A stretch of 64,000 bases of DNA from contig NZ_CP038510.1 in the NCBI RefSeq assembly GCF_004758605.1, positions 656,001 through 720,000 of the forward strand, read 5' to 3'. A program made the translations under genes and the position numbers. This document shows, piece by piece, positions 18,658-40,155 of this stretch. Source of the stretch: Deinococcus metallilatus. Lineage in GTDB: Bacteria > Deinococcota > Deinococci > Deinococcales > Deinococcaceae. The stretch's first letter is position 1, and the number at the start of each line of letters is the position of its first letter. The notes beneath the pieces were generated by a model that worked only from the letters and a program-made list of their open reading frames with translations, was not told the origin of the DNA and searched no databases.

Positions 18658-19206
18658 ATGACCCCACGCACCCCGGAGGAGCAGCTCGCGGCGCTCCAGG
18701 CTGTCTACCCCACACCGGAAGTCGTCGCCCTGCAACTGGACCGCGAACTCGCCGCCCTGGAGGAGACTATCCGCGCGGCGGCACCCCACTGGAGCACGCG
18801 GATGCCTGGCCGGGACTGGACGCCCGCGCAGGAAGCGGAGCACGCCATCCTGGTCAACGAGGGGACCGGCAAACTCGTGCGGCTGCTGCTGTCGGACCGG
18901 CCCCTCCGGGAGGCCCCGCAGCAACCCGGGCAAACGGAGAACGGGAAGCGTCTCGCCCCGCCCGGGACGGAACCCGGCGCGGGGGAGGCGCTCGATACGC
19001 TGCTGACCCGCCACGCCGCGGCCTCCGCCCTGCTGGCGGGTGTCCGCGCCGATCCCAACCCGGACCGGACCTTTTTCCACCCGTTCATGGGGAAGATCGA
19101 TGCCCTCGACTGGCTGCGGATGGCCACCTGGCACACCCGGCACCACCGCAAGGCCATACAGGCGGGCCTCGACCACCTGAACGCCGGGGAACGCGCGGAG
19201 ATGTGA
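18658..19206 (+). CDS. DinB / YfiT-fold putative metal-dependent protein
   Basis: 182 residues. The helical bundle has family landmarks: HWSTRMPGRDWTPAQEAEHAI with the first conserved His, and a C-terminal DWLRMATWHTRHHRKAI whose His residues would complete a metal site. Members act in thiol transfer, hydrolase or stress roles, and many are uncharacterised; the family is expanded in Deinococcus. No start-proximal ribosome site is seen, but a TANNNT box lies six bases before the ATG. It stands alone, divergent from the inositol regulator and upstream of gltB by 415 bp. The specific function is unknown. Confidence 0.75.
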   Translation: MTPRTPEEQLAALQAVYPTPEVVALQLDRELAALEETIRAAAPHWSTRMPGRDWTPAQEAEHAILVNEGTGKLVRLLLSDRPLREAPQQPGQTENGKRLAPPGTEPGAGEALDTLLTRHAAASALLAGVRADPNPDRTFFHPFMGKIDALDWLRMATWHTRHHRKAIQAGLDHLNAGERAEM

Positions 19207-19621
19207 ACGCCCGGCCCGCCGCCCTTCCCGGCAGCGGTGGGGGCGGGAACGTACGGCCTGGCAGCGTCCCGCGTTGCCGCCTGGCTTGAGGCCGAGCGGC
19301 CCCCGACCGGCCCTAAAAACCAGCGTCCAGCTCGGCGCTGCCCTGTTGCTTCATCCCGGGCGGAGTCGGCCCTGCTGGTTCTGGCTGGTTGCCTGGACCT
19401 CTGTCCGTCCGGGCTGATCTTGCTCTGTCTGAATCACACCTCGTTCCTCCGGTCATCCTCTGATCTAGGCAAGAAAATGCGTCTGTGCGAATAAGGCCCC
19501 CGGCGATAGGACCGCGCTGCGGTCAGACGCGGCACACATGGACAACTGGGCCGCGTATTTATGCAATCTCTGTACTCTCTAAACCTGCACCGCCTGGCGC
19601 AGGCCGAGAGAGGAGTGCCCG
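19207..19621. other. Intergenic region upstream of gltB, 415 bp
   Basis: No coding content recognised. It includes a short perfect inverted repeat GACCGC-GCT-GCGGTC near 19510-19524 and an AT-richer stretch at about 19555-19590 that probably holds the gltB promoter. No clear consensus -35/-10 pair could be fixed. The gltB ribosome site GAGAGGAGTG is at its end. Confidence 0.4.
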
Positions 19622-24340
<4,719 letters not shown>

Positions 24341-24384
24341 GCGAATTGATCGGGAACTGCGCTGTTAAGACTGGGGAGAGATCA

Positions 24385-27352
<2,968 letters not shown>

Positions 27353-27432
27353 AGCGCCCGGGGACCGGGCCGCAAGCGGCAGAGGTTGACGGCGATTGAC
27401 CGGGAGGCCAGGATGATCTGGGAGGAACGAAC

Positions 27433-29028
27433 GTGCCAGATCAGGCTCAGATGGACCAGCCAGCCGTGGGGCGGGACCGGCCCGGCGTGGCGGCCCCTCC
27501 GGCGGACCTGCCGCTGATCCTCGACCGGAGCAGCCGGACGGCGCTCTCCAAGCAGCTTTCCGGGCAACTCCGCACGGCGATTCGCTGCGGGCAACTCGAA
27601 CCCGGGCAGCGGATGCCGTCCACCCGTGCCCTGGCGGACGCGCTGGGCGTGGGCCGCAACATCACCTTCGAGGCCTACGAGGACCTGCTGGCCGAGGGCT
27701 ATCTGGTGGGCAGGGACCGCTCGGGCACCTACGTCGCCCACGACCTGGCGGCCGAGGTGCCCGGCCAGCCCCGCCCGTTGCCGACCCCCAGCACGGCGGC
27801 CCGCTGGCTGCGGCGGCAGGTGCCCGAGCCTCACGTGGAAGACGCGATCACCAGCGGCCTGCTGGAGTTCCGGGTGGGGCAGACGGACACCCGCGCCCTG
27901 CCCCAGACCGAATGGCGGCGGGCCTGGCGCGACGTGGCGGAACTGGACCTGCCCAGCGACTACGACGACCCGGCCGGGGACCTGCGGCTGCGAGAAGCCG
28001 TCGCCGGGTACCTGAAACGGGCGCGCGGGCTGGTCTGCACGGCGGACGACGTGATCATCACCGCCGGGGCCGTGCAGGGCGTGAATCTGGTGGCCCAGGC
28101 GGTGCTGGAACCCGGTGACACCGTGGGCTTCGAGGAACCCGGCTACCGCCTGGCCCGTCAGATTTTGCAGGAGGCGGGAGCCCACATCCTGCCGCTGCCG
28201 GTGGACCCGGACGGCCTCCGGCTGGACGCGCTCCCCACCGGGACGGACGCGCCGTTGCTGGTGTACACCACCCCGTCCCACCAGTTTCCGCTGGGCGTGC
28301 GGCTCTCGATTCCCCGGCGGCTCGCGCTGCTCGAATGGGCGCAGCAGCACGACGCGCTGATCATCGAGGACGACTACGACAGCGAGTTCCGCTACGGCGC
28401 GCCGCCCCTGCCGTCCCTGGCGTCCCTCGACACGAACGGGCGCGTGGTGTACCTCGGGACGTTTTCCAAAGTGCTGTCTCCGGCGGTGCGGGTCGGCTAC
28501 GTGGTCGCGCCGCCAGTGCTGCGTGACCGGCTGCTGCACATCAAGGGGCGGCTGGATTTCCACACGTCCTGGCCGGTGCAGCGGGCGCTGGCGCTGTTGA
28601 TCGAACAGGGCCACCTGGAGCGTCACATCCGCCGAATGCGGCGGGTGTACGCGGCCAAACGCTCGCTCCTGAGCAGCGCTCTGCACGGCGTCCGGCCCCA
28701 CGCCCGCCTGATGGGCCTGGAAGCGGGCCTGCACGCCCACCTCGAACTCGATCCCGCGATTCCGGCGGAGCGGGTGGTCGCCGCCGCCCGCCAGCACCGC
28801 CTGATCGTCCCGAGTCTCAGCCCCTACTACCTGGGGACGCCCGACCGCAACGGCCTGCTGCTGGGCTACGGCGGCCTCTCGTTGCCCGATCTGGAAGAGA
28901 GCGCGCGGCTGCTCGCCCGCGCCGTCGCCCAGGTGTCCCGGAGAGCCGCTGAGGCGGACGGGTGGGGCAACTGGCTGGTGAATCTGGAGGAGAACTGGCT
29001 TTGCGACCCGGCCACACCCGCCCTATAA
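27433..29028 (+). CDS. MocR/GabR-family PLP-dependent transcriptional regulator
   Basis: 531 residues. An N-terminal GntR-type winged helix (TALSKQLSGQLRTAIRCG ... MPSTRALADALGVGRN) is fused to a fold-type I aminotransferase-like domain. In the latter, IIEDDYDSEFRYG and YLGTFSKVLSPAVRVGY hold the PLP contacts, the Lys being the Schiff-base residue. Such proteins sense amino acids or amines. GGGAGGAAC lies just before the GTG start. It follows pobA and precedes an amino-acid transporter and an ornithine aminotransferase on the same strand, so regulation of these amino-acid genes is more plausible than control of pobA, but this is inferred from position. Confidence 0.9.
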   Translation: MPDQAQMDQPAVGRDRPGVAAPPADLPLILDRSSRTALSKQLSGQLRTAIRCGQLEPGQRMPSTRALADALGVGRNITFEAYEDLLAEGYLVGRDRSGTYVAHDLAAEVPGQPRPLPTPSTAARWLRRQVPEPHVEDAITSGLLEFRVGQTDTRALPQTEWRRAWRDVAELDLPSDYDDPAGDLRLREAVAGYLKRARGLVCTADDVIITAGAVQGVNLVAQAVLEPGDTVGFEEPGYRLARQILQEAGAHILPLPVDPDGLRLDALPTGTDAPLLVYTTPSHQFPLGVRLSIPRRLALLEWAQQHDALIIEDDYDSEFRYGAPPLPSLASLDTNGRVVYLGTFSKVLSPAVRVGYVVAPPVLRDRLLHIKGRLDFHTSWPVQRALALLIEQGHLERHIRRMRRVYAAKRSLLSSALHGVRPHARLMGLEAGLHAHLELDPAIPAERVVAAARQHRLIVPSLSPYYLGTPDRNGLLLGYGGLSLPDLEESARLLARAVAQVSRRAAEADGWGNWLVNLEENWLCDPATPAL

Positions 29029-29132
29029 CTGGGCGCAATCCATTTCCCAGCGCCGTCCCGTTCACACCGCGCCTGCGCGTCCACGATCTTCCCGGCCCGC
29101 CGTCCGGCCCGCCGGTCCCTCTGGAGTGTCCG

Positions 29133-29881
29133 ATGAACCGTACCGCCCGTGCTTCCCTGCTGTTTTCCCTCCTCGCCCTCGGTTCTGCCCAGGCCCGGCC
29201 CTGGCAGGAGATCAAGGCGTCCGGCGTGATCAAGATCGCCACCAACGCCGAATTCAAGCCCTTCACGTACTACGAGGGCAACACGATGAAAGGCTTCGAG
29301 TACGACCTGGGCAACGCGCTGGCCAAGCAGCTCGGCGTGAAGGCCGAGTGGGTCAACCAGCCGTTCGACTCGCTCCTGATCGGCCTGAACCAGGACCGCT
29401 TCGACCTGGTGATCTCCTCGCACGGCATCACGCCGGAGCGGCAGAAGGCGGTGGACTTCAGCCACCCGCACTATTGCAGCGGCGGCCTGATCGTCTCCAG
29501 GATCGGCGGGCCGAAGACCGGCGCCGACCTCAAGGGCAAGACGGTCGCCACCCAGATCGGCACGACCTACGTGGACCAGATCCGCAAGATTCTGGGGGAC
29601 CGCGCCGTGCGCACCTACCCCAGCAACGCCGCCGCCCTGCAAGCGCTGCAAGCGGGCCGGGTGGACGCCGTGGTGAACGAGAAGTTCTACAACCTGGCGG
29701 CGATCAAGGCGAACAAGGGCCAGTTGCAGGCCGGTGACCTGCTGTTCCAGGAACGCATCGGCATGGCGGTCAAGAAAGGCAACACGTCGCTCCTCCAGGC
29801 GGTGAACGGCGCCCTGGCGACCGTGATGAAGAACGGCGTGTACGCCAAGCTCTCCCAGAGCTACTTCGGACAGGACGTGCG

Positions 29882-29891
<10 letters not shown>
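29133..29891 (+). CDS. Polar amino-acid ABC transporter substrate-binding protein
   Basis: 252 residues. The signal peptide is [21 protein letters not shown]. The mature protein has the type II binding fold of the His/Gln/Arg family: [54 protein letters not shown] and a hinge region. The ligand is a polar amino acid, unspecified. GGAG stands 8 bases before the ATG. Its end overlaps the permease start by 10 bases, giving the tight order binding protein, permease, ATPase. Confidence 0.92.
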
Positions 29892-30685
<794 letters not shown>

Positions 30686-30705
30686 AAATGGAGAGGAATC
30701 CAACC

Positions 30706-31449
<744 letters not shown>

Positions 31450-31480
31450 CGGGACGCTCCACACCTCCCCCCTCAACGAC

Positions 31481-31512
31481 GCAGCCGCCCGCCCTTGTGC
31501 TCAGGCGGCTGC
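31481..31512 (+). terminator. Hairpin after the amino-acid transporter operon
   Basis: A perfect 9-base stem GCAGCCGCC (31481-31489) / GGCGGCTGC (31504-31512) lies 32 bases after the ATPase stop. No T run follows, so it may be a factor-dependent or mRNA-stabilising hairpin. Confidence 0.5.
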
Positions 31513-31675
31513 CACAGTTTGCACGCCGGGCCGGGTGAGGAGGCCCGACAGGAGATGGAGACTTTCGAATCTGGCTGGTTAATTTAAGTCAGTTCTGGCT
31601 CTTATCTGTCAGCCAATCTCACTCTATCCTGAATCCATCAGGCTCCATGCCCTTATTCCCTCCTTAGGAGAACCC

Positions 31676-32890
31676 ATGACGCAACTGACTGAACGCACGC
31701 CCCAGGCCAACGAACTCATTCGGATCGAAGACGCCCTGGGGGCGCACAACTACAAGCCGCTGGACGTGGTGATCGAGCGGGCGCGCGGCCCCTGGGTCTG
31801 GGACACCGGCGGGCGCAAGTACCTCGACTGCCTCTCGGCGTACAGCTCCGTCAACCAGGGCCACTGCCATCCGCGCATCGTCGGCGCGCTGACCGAACAG
31901 GCGCAGCGGGTGACCATCACCTCCCGCGCCTTCCGCAATGACCAGCTCGCCGGGCTGTACCAGACGCTGACCCGCCTGCTGGGGTACGAGGCGGTCATCC
32001 CGATGAACACCGGGGCCGAAGCGGTGGAAACCGCGATCAAGCTGGCGCGCAAGTGGGCCTACGAGGTGCGCGGCATTCCCCACGGCCAGGCCGAGATCAT
32101 CGTGATGGAGGGCAATTTCCACGGCCGCACCACCACCCTGGTCAGCTTCAGCAGCGAGGCGCAGTACCGCGAGCCGTTCGCGCCGCTGACCCCCGGCTTC
32201 AGGCGGGTGCCCTACGGCGACGTGGCGGCCATCGAGGCGGCGATCACGCCCAATACGGCCGCCGTGCTGTTCGAGCCGATCCAGGGCGAGGCGGGCGTGA
32301 TCGTGCCGCCCGAGGGCTTCCTGCGCGGCGTGCGCGAGGTCTGCGACCGCCACGGCCTCCTGATGGTGGCCGACGAGATCCAGACGGGCCTGGGCCGCAC
32401 CGGCCGCTGGCTGGCCTGCGACCATGAGGATGTCCGCCCCGACATGGTGATTCTGGGCAAGGCGCTGGGCGGTGGGGTATACCCGGTGAGCGCGGTGCTG
32501 TCGAGCCGCGAACTGATGGACCTCTTCCAGCCCGGCGACCACGGCAGCACCTTCGGTGGGAACCCGCTAGCCGCCGCCGTCGGACAGGCCAGCCTGGAAG
32601 TGCTGGAGGACGAGGGTCTGGTGCAGCGTGCCGAGGAGCTGGGCACATACCTGCAAGAGCGCCTGCGCGCGCTGAACAGCCCCCTGGTGCGTGAAATCCG
32701 TGGGAAGGGCCTCCTGATCGGCGTGGAACTGCACGAATCGGCCCGCCCGTATTGCGAGCGCCTCCAGGCCCTGGGTGTGCTTTGCAAGGAAACGCATGTC
32801 AACACCCTGCGCCTCGCGCCGCCGCTGGTGATCACCCGCGAAGAACTCGACTGGGCGCTGGAACGGCTGGCCGGGGTCCTGGGGAGCTGA
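31676..32890 (+). CDS. rocD: Ornithine-oxo-acid aminotransferase RocD
   Basis: 404 residues, class III PLP aminotransferase. It moves the delta-amino group of ornithine to 2-oxoglutarate, giving glutamate semialdehyde. RocD-like signatures are the N-terminal [20 protein letters not shown] and [47 protein letters not shown], the PLP-lysine stretch [17 protein letters not shown] and [13 protein letters not shown] are further family landmarks. A strong TTAGGAGA site precedes the ATG. The AT-richer stretch at 31570-31640 is probably its own promoter region, so it need not be in the transporter operon. Product glutamate semialdehyde links to proline/glutamate metabolism. Confidence 0.93.
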   Translation: MTQLTERTPQANELIRIEDALGAHNYKPLDVVIERARGPWVWDTGGRKYLDCLSAYSSVNQGHCHPRIVGALTEQAQRVTITSRAFRNDQLAGLYQTLTRLLGYEAVIPMNTGAEAVETAIKLARKWAYEVRGIPHGQAEIIVMEGNFHGRTTTLVSFSSEAQYREPFAPLTPGFRRVPYGDVAAIEAAITPNTAAVLFEPIQGEAGVIVPPEGFLRGVREVCDRHGLLMVADEIQTGLGRTGRWLACDHEDVRPDMVILGKALGGGVYPVSAVLSSRELMDLFQPGDHGSTFGGNPLAAAVGQASLEVLEDEGLVQRAEELGTYLQERLRALNSPLVREIRGKGLLIGVELHESARPYCERLQALGVLCKETHVNTLRLAPPLVITREELDWALERLAGVLGS

Positions 32891-32893
32891 GCC

Positions 32894-32916
32894 GCAGGCG
32901 AGGGGAACGCGCCTGC
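32894..32916 (+). terminator. Hairpin just after rocD
   Basis: A 7-base perfect stem GCAGGCG / CGCCTGC with a 9-base loop begins three bases after the rocD stop. No T run follows, hence only moderate confidence. Confidence 0.4.
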
Positions 32917-33000
32917 TCACTTCGACCTGGGATGGCCCCGGAGGCTCCGGCAGCGGTCTGCTCTGCCCAACCTGCCTCTCCCCTCCCCTCCCCCGCCGCG

Positions 33001-33144
33001 TCAGGTGATGCCGGTGGTGTGGGCAAGTCCAGCAGTGTACGCGACATCGGCTTCACGCTGGCCTGCCTCGGGCACCGCGTCCTCCTGATTGATGGCGACC
33101 CGCAGGCGAACCTCACGGACTGGCTCGGGGTGCGGAGCATCGAC
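33001..33144 (+). pseudogene. Truncated ParA-family partition ATPase remnant
   Basis: About 46 codons read as the N-terminal part of a ParA/Soj ATPase: a Walker A variant [12 protein letters not shown], then [20 protein letters not shown] and LTDWLGV. The first few residues are missing (the preceding frame is low-complexity and has no ParA start), and nothing ParA-like follows DWLGV. The remaining about 200 residues of a functional protein are absent. It suggests debris of a plasmid or secondary-replicon partition locus. Confidence 0.65.
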
Positions 33145-33479
33145 CGGAACGGGGTTGAGAAGGTTGATCCCGTCACGCGCGGCCTGATCGAACACCGGCT
33201 TGAGGCTCGACCTCATCACGCGGCTGGGCTGGCCGAGCGCCGGGAGCATGGCGATCACCTGATCGAGATTGTGGTTCCGCAGGGCGAGGACCAGCTTCTG
33301 GGCGCGTTCGTCTGCTGGGTGCATGGGGGAGTGTACTGAAAAACGATAACGTTTGAGCTTGCTTCCCCTTTGGCTCGCTTGCTTGCTTTTCCCCAGGCCG
33401 CGTCCTGCCATGCTTCTGCCTTTTCCTGCGCTTTGGCCTGAGCCGATGCGGGACGGAGGATTGCTGCTGCATCTGCCAT
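33145..33479 (-). other. Possible remnant of one or two small genes
   Basis: Two minus-strand frames look protein-like. The first starts MADAAAILRPASAQAKAQ at 33479; after about 50 residues the natural-looking sequence shifts to another frame beginning [17 protein letters not shown] at 33324 and fades near 33150, exactly where the ParA remnant ends. They may be two overlapping small genes or one frameshifted gene. I do not recognise either product. Composition here is less GC-rich than the flanks. Confidence 0.3.
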
Positions 33480-33524
33480 GGGCTTACAGCAGGATGGTGA
33501 CGAGGAGCGGCTGGACTACTTCTA

Positions 33525-33546
33525 TTGTTATTGATGACCGTAACAA
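33525..33546. repeat. Inverted repeat TTGTTA-N10-TAACAA
   Basis: Six-base arms with ten-base spacer in an AT-rich pocket, 46 bases upstream of the MADAAA frame. It could be an operator or a partition-type site. The rest of 32917-33627 holds only the gene remnants described and a long imperfect GC stem at about 33567-33614. Confidence 0.35.
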
Positions 33547-33627
33547 GCAGCCAACAACTCTGAGCCTCCTCCACGCCCCCTGAAGCCTCAGCGCCAGGGG
33601 CGGAGCAACGAGGAGGGGAGGCGCAGT

Positions 33628-34677
<1,050 letters not shown>

Positions 34678-34683
34678 GGGTCC

Positions 34684-34689
34684 ATTGTA
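34684..34689 (-). promoter_or_regulatory. Leaderless-type -10 box for the polyol LacI gene
   Basis: On the minus strand TACAAT is followed by six bases and then the GTG start. This supports the shorter protein and a leaderless transcript. Confidence 0.6.
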
Positions 34690-34730
34690 GAACCTAACCC
34701 CGAGCAAGAGAAGGTGGCTTTTGAACGAGG

Positions 34731-34744
34731 TGGCCACGGGGCCA
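34731..34744. promoter_or_regulatory. Polyol operator 2
   Basis: TGGCCACGGGGCCA, arms TGGCC/GGCCA perfect with a 4-base centre, 60 bases from operator 1, in the divergent region between regulator and transporter. Confidence 0.65.
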
Positions 34745-34803
34745 TTCTCTGGACCGGGTGCAACCGCAAGGACTAGACGAAAGGGAGGCGGTGTGTTTCA
34801 ATG

Positions 34804-34819
34804 ATGGCCACGAGGCCAT
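34804..34819. promoter_or_regulatory. Polyol operator 3
   Basis: ATGGCCACGAGGCCAT is a perfect palindrome with 6-base arms and a 4-base centre. It lies 73-74 bases from operator 2 and 110 bases before the binding-protein start, a suitable place to loop with the other two. Confidence 0.7.
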
Positions 34820-34929
34820 TCATTGAGGAGCCGAAGATACGACCTTCGGTTCAGGCTGTGCGTTTCCTGCGTCCGGGTCGCCCGCCCTTCCCTTGTCCTG
34901 CCGCCACTGCGGTTTCAGGAGGTTTGCCC

Positions 34930-36273
34930 ATGAAACGACTCGCCCCGCTCAGTCTCGCTCTCTGCGCCGCTTCGCTGGGGGCCGGTGCCCGAGCCGCCAC
35001 GACCATCACCATCGCCACCGTGAACAACCCCGACATGGTGACAATGCAGAAGCTCACGCCGGAATTCACCAAGAAGTACCCGGACATCAACGTGAAGTGG
35101 GTGGTGCTGCCCGAAAACGAGCTGCGGCAGAAAGTCACGCTGGACGTGGCGAGCAACGCGGGCGGCTTCGACGTGGCCACCGTCGGGACGTACGAGGTGC
35201 CAATCTGGGCCAAGAACGGCTGGCTCGACCCGCTGAACCCGATGTTCAGCCAGAACGCGGCCCTGGCCAAGAGTTACGACCTCACGGACGTGCTGGAACC
35301 CGTCCGCAAGGGGCTGTCGTATAACGGCCAGCTCTACGCCCTGCCCTTCTACGCCGAGTCCAGCATGACCTACTACAACAAGGACCTCTTCAAGAAGGCG
35401 GGGCTGACCATGCCCGCGCAGCCCACCTGGGCACAGATCGAACAGTTCGCGGCCAAGATCCATAACCCCTCGGGCGGCGTGTACGGCGTGTGCCTGCGCG
35501 GTCTGCCGGGCTGGGGCGAGAACATGGCCCTCTTCGACACGATGGTGAACACCTTCGGTGGGCGCTGGTACGACCAGAACTGGAATGCCCAGCTCAACAG
35601 TCCGGCCTGGAAGAACGCCATGACCTTCTACGTGGACCTGGTCAAGAAGTACGGCCCGCCCGGCGCCACCAGCAACGGCTTTACCGAGAACCTGACGCTG
35701 ATGAGCCAGGGCAAGTGCGGCATGTGGGTGGACGCGACCGTCGCGGCGGGCTTCCTCAAGGACCCCACTTCCAGCAAGGTCGTCAATTCCATCGGCTTCA
35801 CCAACGCCCCGATTGGCCCCGGCACGCCGCGCGGCAGCAACTGGCTGTGGTCGTGGAGCCTCGCCATTCCCAAGAGCACCAAGAAGGAGGACGCCGCCTT
35901 CAAGTTCATCACCTGGGCGACTTCCAAGGACTACATCGCGCTGGTGGCCAGGGAGAAGGGGAGCTGGGCGGCGGTGCCCCCCGGCACGCGCAACAGCACC
36001 TACGCCAACCCGAACTACACGAAGGCCGCCGGGGACTTCGCCCGCCTGGTCCTCAACTCGATCAAGCGCGCCGATCCCACCCACCCCACCAAGGACCCGG
36101 TGCCCTACACCGGCATCCAGTTCGTGGGCATCCCGCAGTTCCAGGCGCTGGGCACCCAGGTCGGCCAGTACCTCGCCGGGGCGCTGAGCGGCCAGTCCAC
36201 CGTCGATCAGGCGCTGGCACAGGCGCAGACCGCCGCCCAGAAGGTCGCCAAGGAAGGCGGCTACCAAAAGTAA
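34930..36273 (+). CDS. Polyol/sugar ABC transporter substrate-binding protein (SmoE-like)
   Basis: 447 residues. Signal peptide MKRLAPLSLALCAASLGAGARA, then the family 1 (maltose/sorbitol-type) binding fold: TITIATVNNPDMVTMQKLTP, LPFYAESSMTYYNKDLFKKA, WGENMALFDTMVNTFGGRW and GTPRGSNWLWSWSLAIPKS. The first and last segments resemble sorbitol/mannitol binding proteins of SmoE/MtlE type. I chose the ATG at 34930 because it starts the signal peptide and follows AGGAGGT; the longer frame adds non-signal residues. It heads a seven-gene plus-strand operon running to 42748. Confidence 0.9.
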   Translation: MKRLAPLSLALCAASLGAGARAATTITIATVNNPDMVTMQKLTPEFTKKYPDINVKWVVLPENELRQKVTLDVASNAGGFDVATVGTYEVPIWAKNGWLDPLNPMFSQNAALAKSYDLTDVLEPVRKGLSYNGQLYALPFYAESSMTYYNKDLFKKAGLTMPAQPTWAQIEQFAAKIHNPSGGVYGVCLRGLPGWGENMALFDTMVNTFGGRWYDQNWNAQLNSPAWKNAMTFYVDLVKKYGPPGATSNGFTENLTLMSQGKCGMWVDATVAAGFLKDPTSSKVVNSIGFTNAPIGPGTPRGSNWLWSWSLAIPKSTKKEDAAFKFITWATSKDYIALVAREKGSWAAVPPGTRNSTYANPNYTKAAGDFARLVLNSIKRADPTHPTKDPVPYTGIQFVGIPQFQALGTQVGQYLAGALSGQSTVDQALAQAQTAAQKVAKEGGYQK

Positions 36274-36368
36274 CGCGCCCGCCGCGCCGGGCGTGAACGG
36301 GAGGGCCGGGGACCGGAGAACGCCTCCGGCCCCGGCCCTCGGCGCCCCCTCCCCGGAAGGTGAAGCCC

Positions 36369-37295
<927 letters not shown>

Positions 37296-37296
37296 G

Positions 37297-38153
<857 letters not shown>

Positions 38154-38157
<4 letters not shown>

Positions 38158-39209
38158 CCCGCCCCACCATGCCCGCTGCCGTCATCACCGCCCCCGGTCA
38201 GGTCGAGGTGCAGGAACTTCCCGAGCCGCACCCCGGCCCCGGTCAGGTCCGCATCCGCGTTCACGGAACCGGGGTCTGTGGCACCGACCTGCACCTGCTG
38301 CACGGCCACTTCGGCGCCCGCTTCCCCCTCGTCCCCGGCCACGAGATCAGCGGCTGGGTGGACGAGGTCGGCCCCGGCGTCCTGAACGTGAAGGAAGGCG
38401 ACCTGGTGGCCCTCGACCCCAACCTGTGGTGCGGCCAGTGCCATTACTGCCAGCGCGGCCTCTTCCAGCACTGTGAGCACCACGAGGCGCTCGGCGTGAC
38501 ATTGCCCGGAGGGTTTGCCCGCTACACCGTCTGTCCAGCCACGAACGTCTACCCGGCGCAGGGGCTGACGGCGGATCAGGCCTCCTTTGCCGAGCCGCTC
38601 GGCTGCGTGGCCTGGGGCATGAAACGCCTGCGCCCCCCGCCCGGCGCGAGCGCCCTGCTGTTCGGTGCGGGGGCTATCGGGCAACTGCTGATGCAGGGCC
38701 TCCTCGCCAGCGGCTGCGCCCGCGTGACCGTCGTGGACCCGGTGCAGGACCGTCTCGACCTGGCGCGGGAACTGGGGGCCTCCGAGGTGCTCCAGCCGCA
38801 CGCCGACCTCAAGACCGAACTGCTCGACCGCCACCCCTACGGCTTCGACGTGACCGCCGAGGCAACCGGCGTGCCCGCCGTCGTGCAGGGCCTCCCCGAA
38901 CTTACTGCCGTTGGCGGACAGGTGCTGGTGTTCGGGGTCGCGCCCGAGGAGGCCCAGGTCAGCCTCAGCCCCTACCTGCTGTTCCAACGTGACCTGAGCG
39001 TGCTCGGCTCCTTCGCGCTGAATCAGACCGTGCCGCTGGCCCTCGACTGGCTGCGCGCCGGGCGGGTGAAGGTCGAACCGCTGATCACCCACCGCCTGCC
39101 GCTCGCGCGCGTGGGGGAGGCGCTGAACATGAAGGCCCATCCCGGCCTGGCGGGCGCGCAGAAGGTGCTGATGACGCCGGGCGAGGAGACGGCCCCGCCT
39201 CCCCTTTGA
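38154..39209 (+). CDS. Zinc-dependent alcohol (polyol) dehydrogenase, MDR family
   Basis: 351 residues. Catalytic zinc ligands are in GTGVCGTDLHLLHG and LVPGHEISG; the structural zinc cluster is CGQCHYCQRGLFQHC; the NAD motif is LLFGAGAIGQLLMQ. It resembles D-arabinitol/sorbitol dehydrogenases that oxidise a polyol to a ketose. The start overlaps the permease stop as ATGA; the much longer frame back to 37422 is the permease read out of frame. It lies in the polyol operon; the precise polyol is not determined by sequence. Confidence 0.88.
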
Positions 39210-39312
39210 CCTGAAGAGCGGGAGATGCCGGGCGGGGGTGAGGCAGCTCGGGCCGCTTCCCGGTGTGCCTACCCGGTTCCTCCCCAGACCTTTCCCTTCC
39301 CAAGGAGTCCCC

Positions 39313-40083
39313 ATGACCACCATCGACCGCTCGGCGGCCAACATCCTCGATCTGTTCCGCCTGGACGGACGGCACGCCCTGGTGACGGGCGGCGCGCAGG
39401 GCATCGGCTTCGAGATCGCGCGGGGCCTGGCCCAGGCCGGGGCGCGGGTGACCATTGCCGACCTGAACCCCGACGTGGGCGAGGGCGCGGCCCGCGAGCT
39501 GGACGCCGCCTTTGAGGCGCTGAACGTGACCGACGCGGGCGCTGTGGCGGCCCTGGCCCAGCGCCTCCCCGACGTGGACGTGCTCGTGAACAACGCGGGC
39601 ATTGTCCGCAACACCCCCGCCGAGGACACCCCCGACGACGACTGGCGGGCGGTGCTGGGCGTGAACCTGGACGGCGTGTTCTGGTGCTGCCGGGAGTTCG
39701 GGCGGCAGATGCTCGCGCGGGGAAGGGGCAGCATCGTCAGCACCGCCAGCATGAGCGGGCTGATCAGCAACCACCCGCAACCGCAGGCCGCCTACAACGC
39801 CAGCAAGGCCGCCGTGATCCACCTCACCCGTTCGCTGGCGGGCGAGTGGGCCAGCCGGGGCGTGCGCGTCAACGCGGTGGCGCCCGGCTACACCGCCACG
39901 CCCCTCACGAAGCGCGGCCTGGAGACGCCCGAATGGCGCGAAACCTGGCTGAAGGAAACACCGATGGGCCGTCTGGCCGAACCCCGCGAGATCGCGCCCG
40001 CCGTGCTGTACCTCGCCAGCGACGCGGCCAGCTTCGTGACCGGGCAGACCATCGTGGTGGACGGCGGCTATACGGCGTGGTGA
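39313..40083 (+). CDS. SDR-family polyol/sugar oxidoreductase
   Basis: 256 residues, classical short-chain dehydrogenase. Cofactor motif ALVTGGAQGIGFEIA, NNAG in DVLVNNAGIV, catalytic Ser and YxxxK in STASMSGLIS ... YNASKAAVIHL, and C-terminal FVTGQTIVVDGGYTAW. In this operon a role as arabinitol or mannitol 2-dehydrogenase type enzyme is plausible. A strong AAGGAGTCCCC precedes the ATG at 39313. It stands 103 bases after the first zinc dehydrogenase. Confidence 0.9.
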   Translation: MTTIDRSAANILDLFRLDGRHALVTGGAQGIGFEIARGLAQAGARVTIADLNPDVGEGAARELDAAFEALNVTDAGAVAALAQRLPDVDVLVNNAGIVRNTPAEDTPDDDWRAVLGVNLDGVFWCCREFGRQMLARGRGSIVSTASMSGLISNHPQPQAAYNASKAAVIHLTRSLAGEWASRGVRVNAVAPGYTATPLTKRGLETPEWRETWLKETPMGRLAEPREIAPAVLYLASDAASFVTGQTIVVDGGYTAW

Positions 40084-40155
40084 GGGGGCGGCCAGCTTCC
40101 AGGCGTCAGCAGAACAACAGGAAGTCAACCGTTTTTCAGGAAGAAAGAGAGAACC

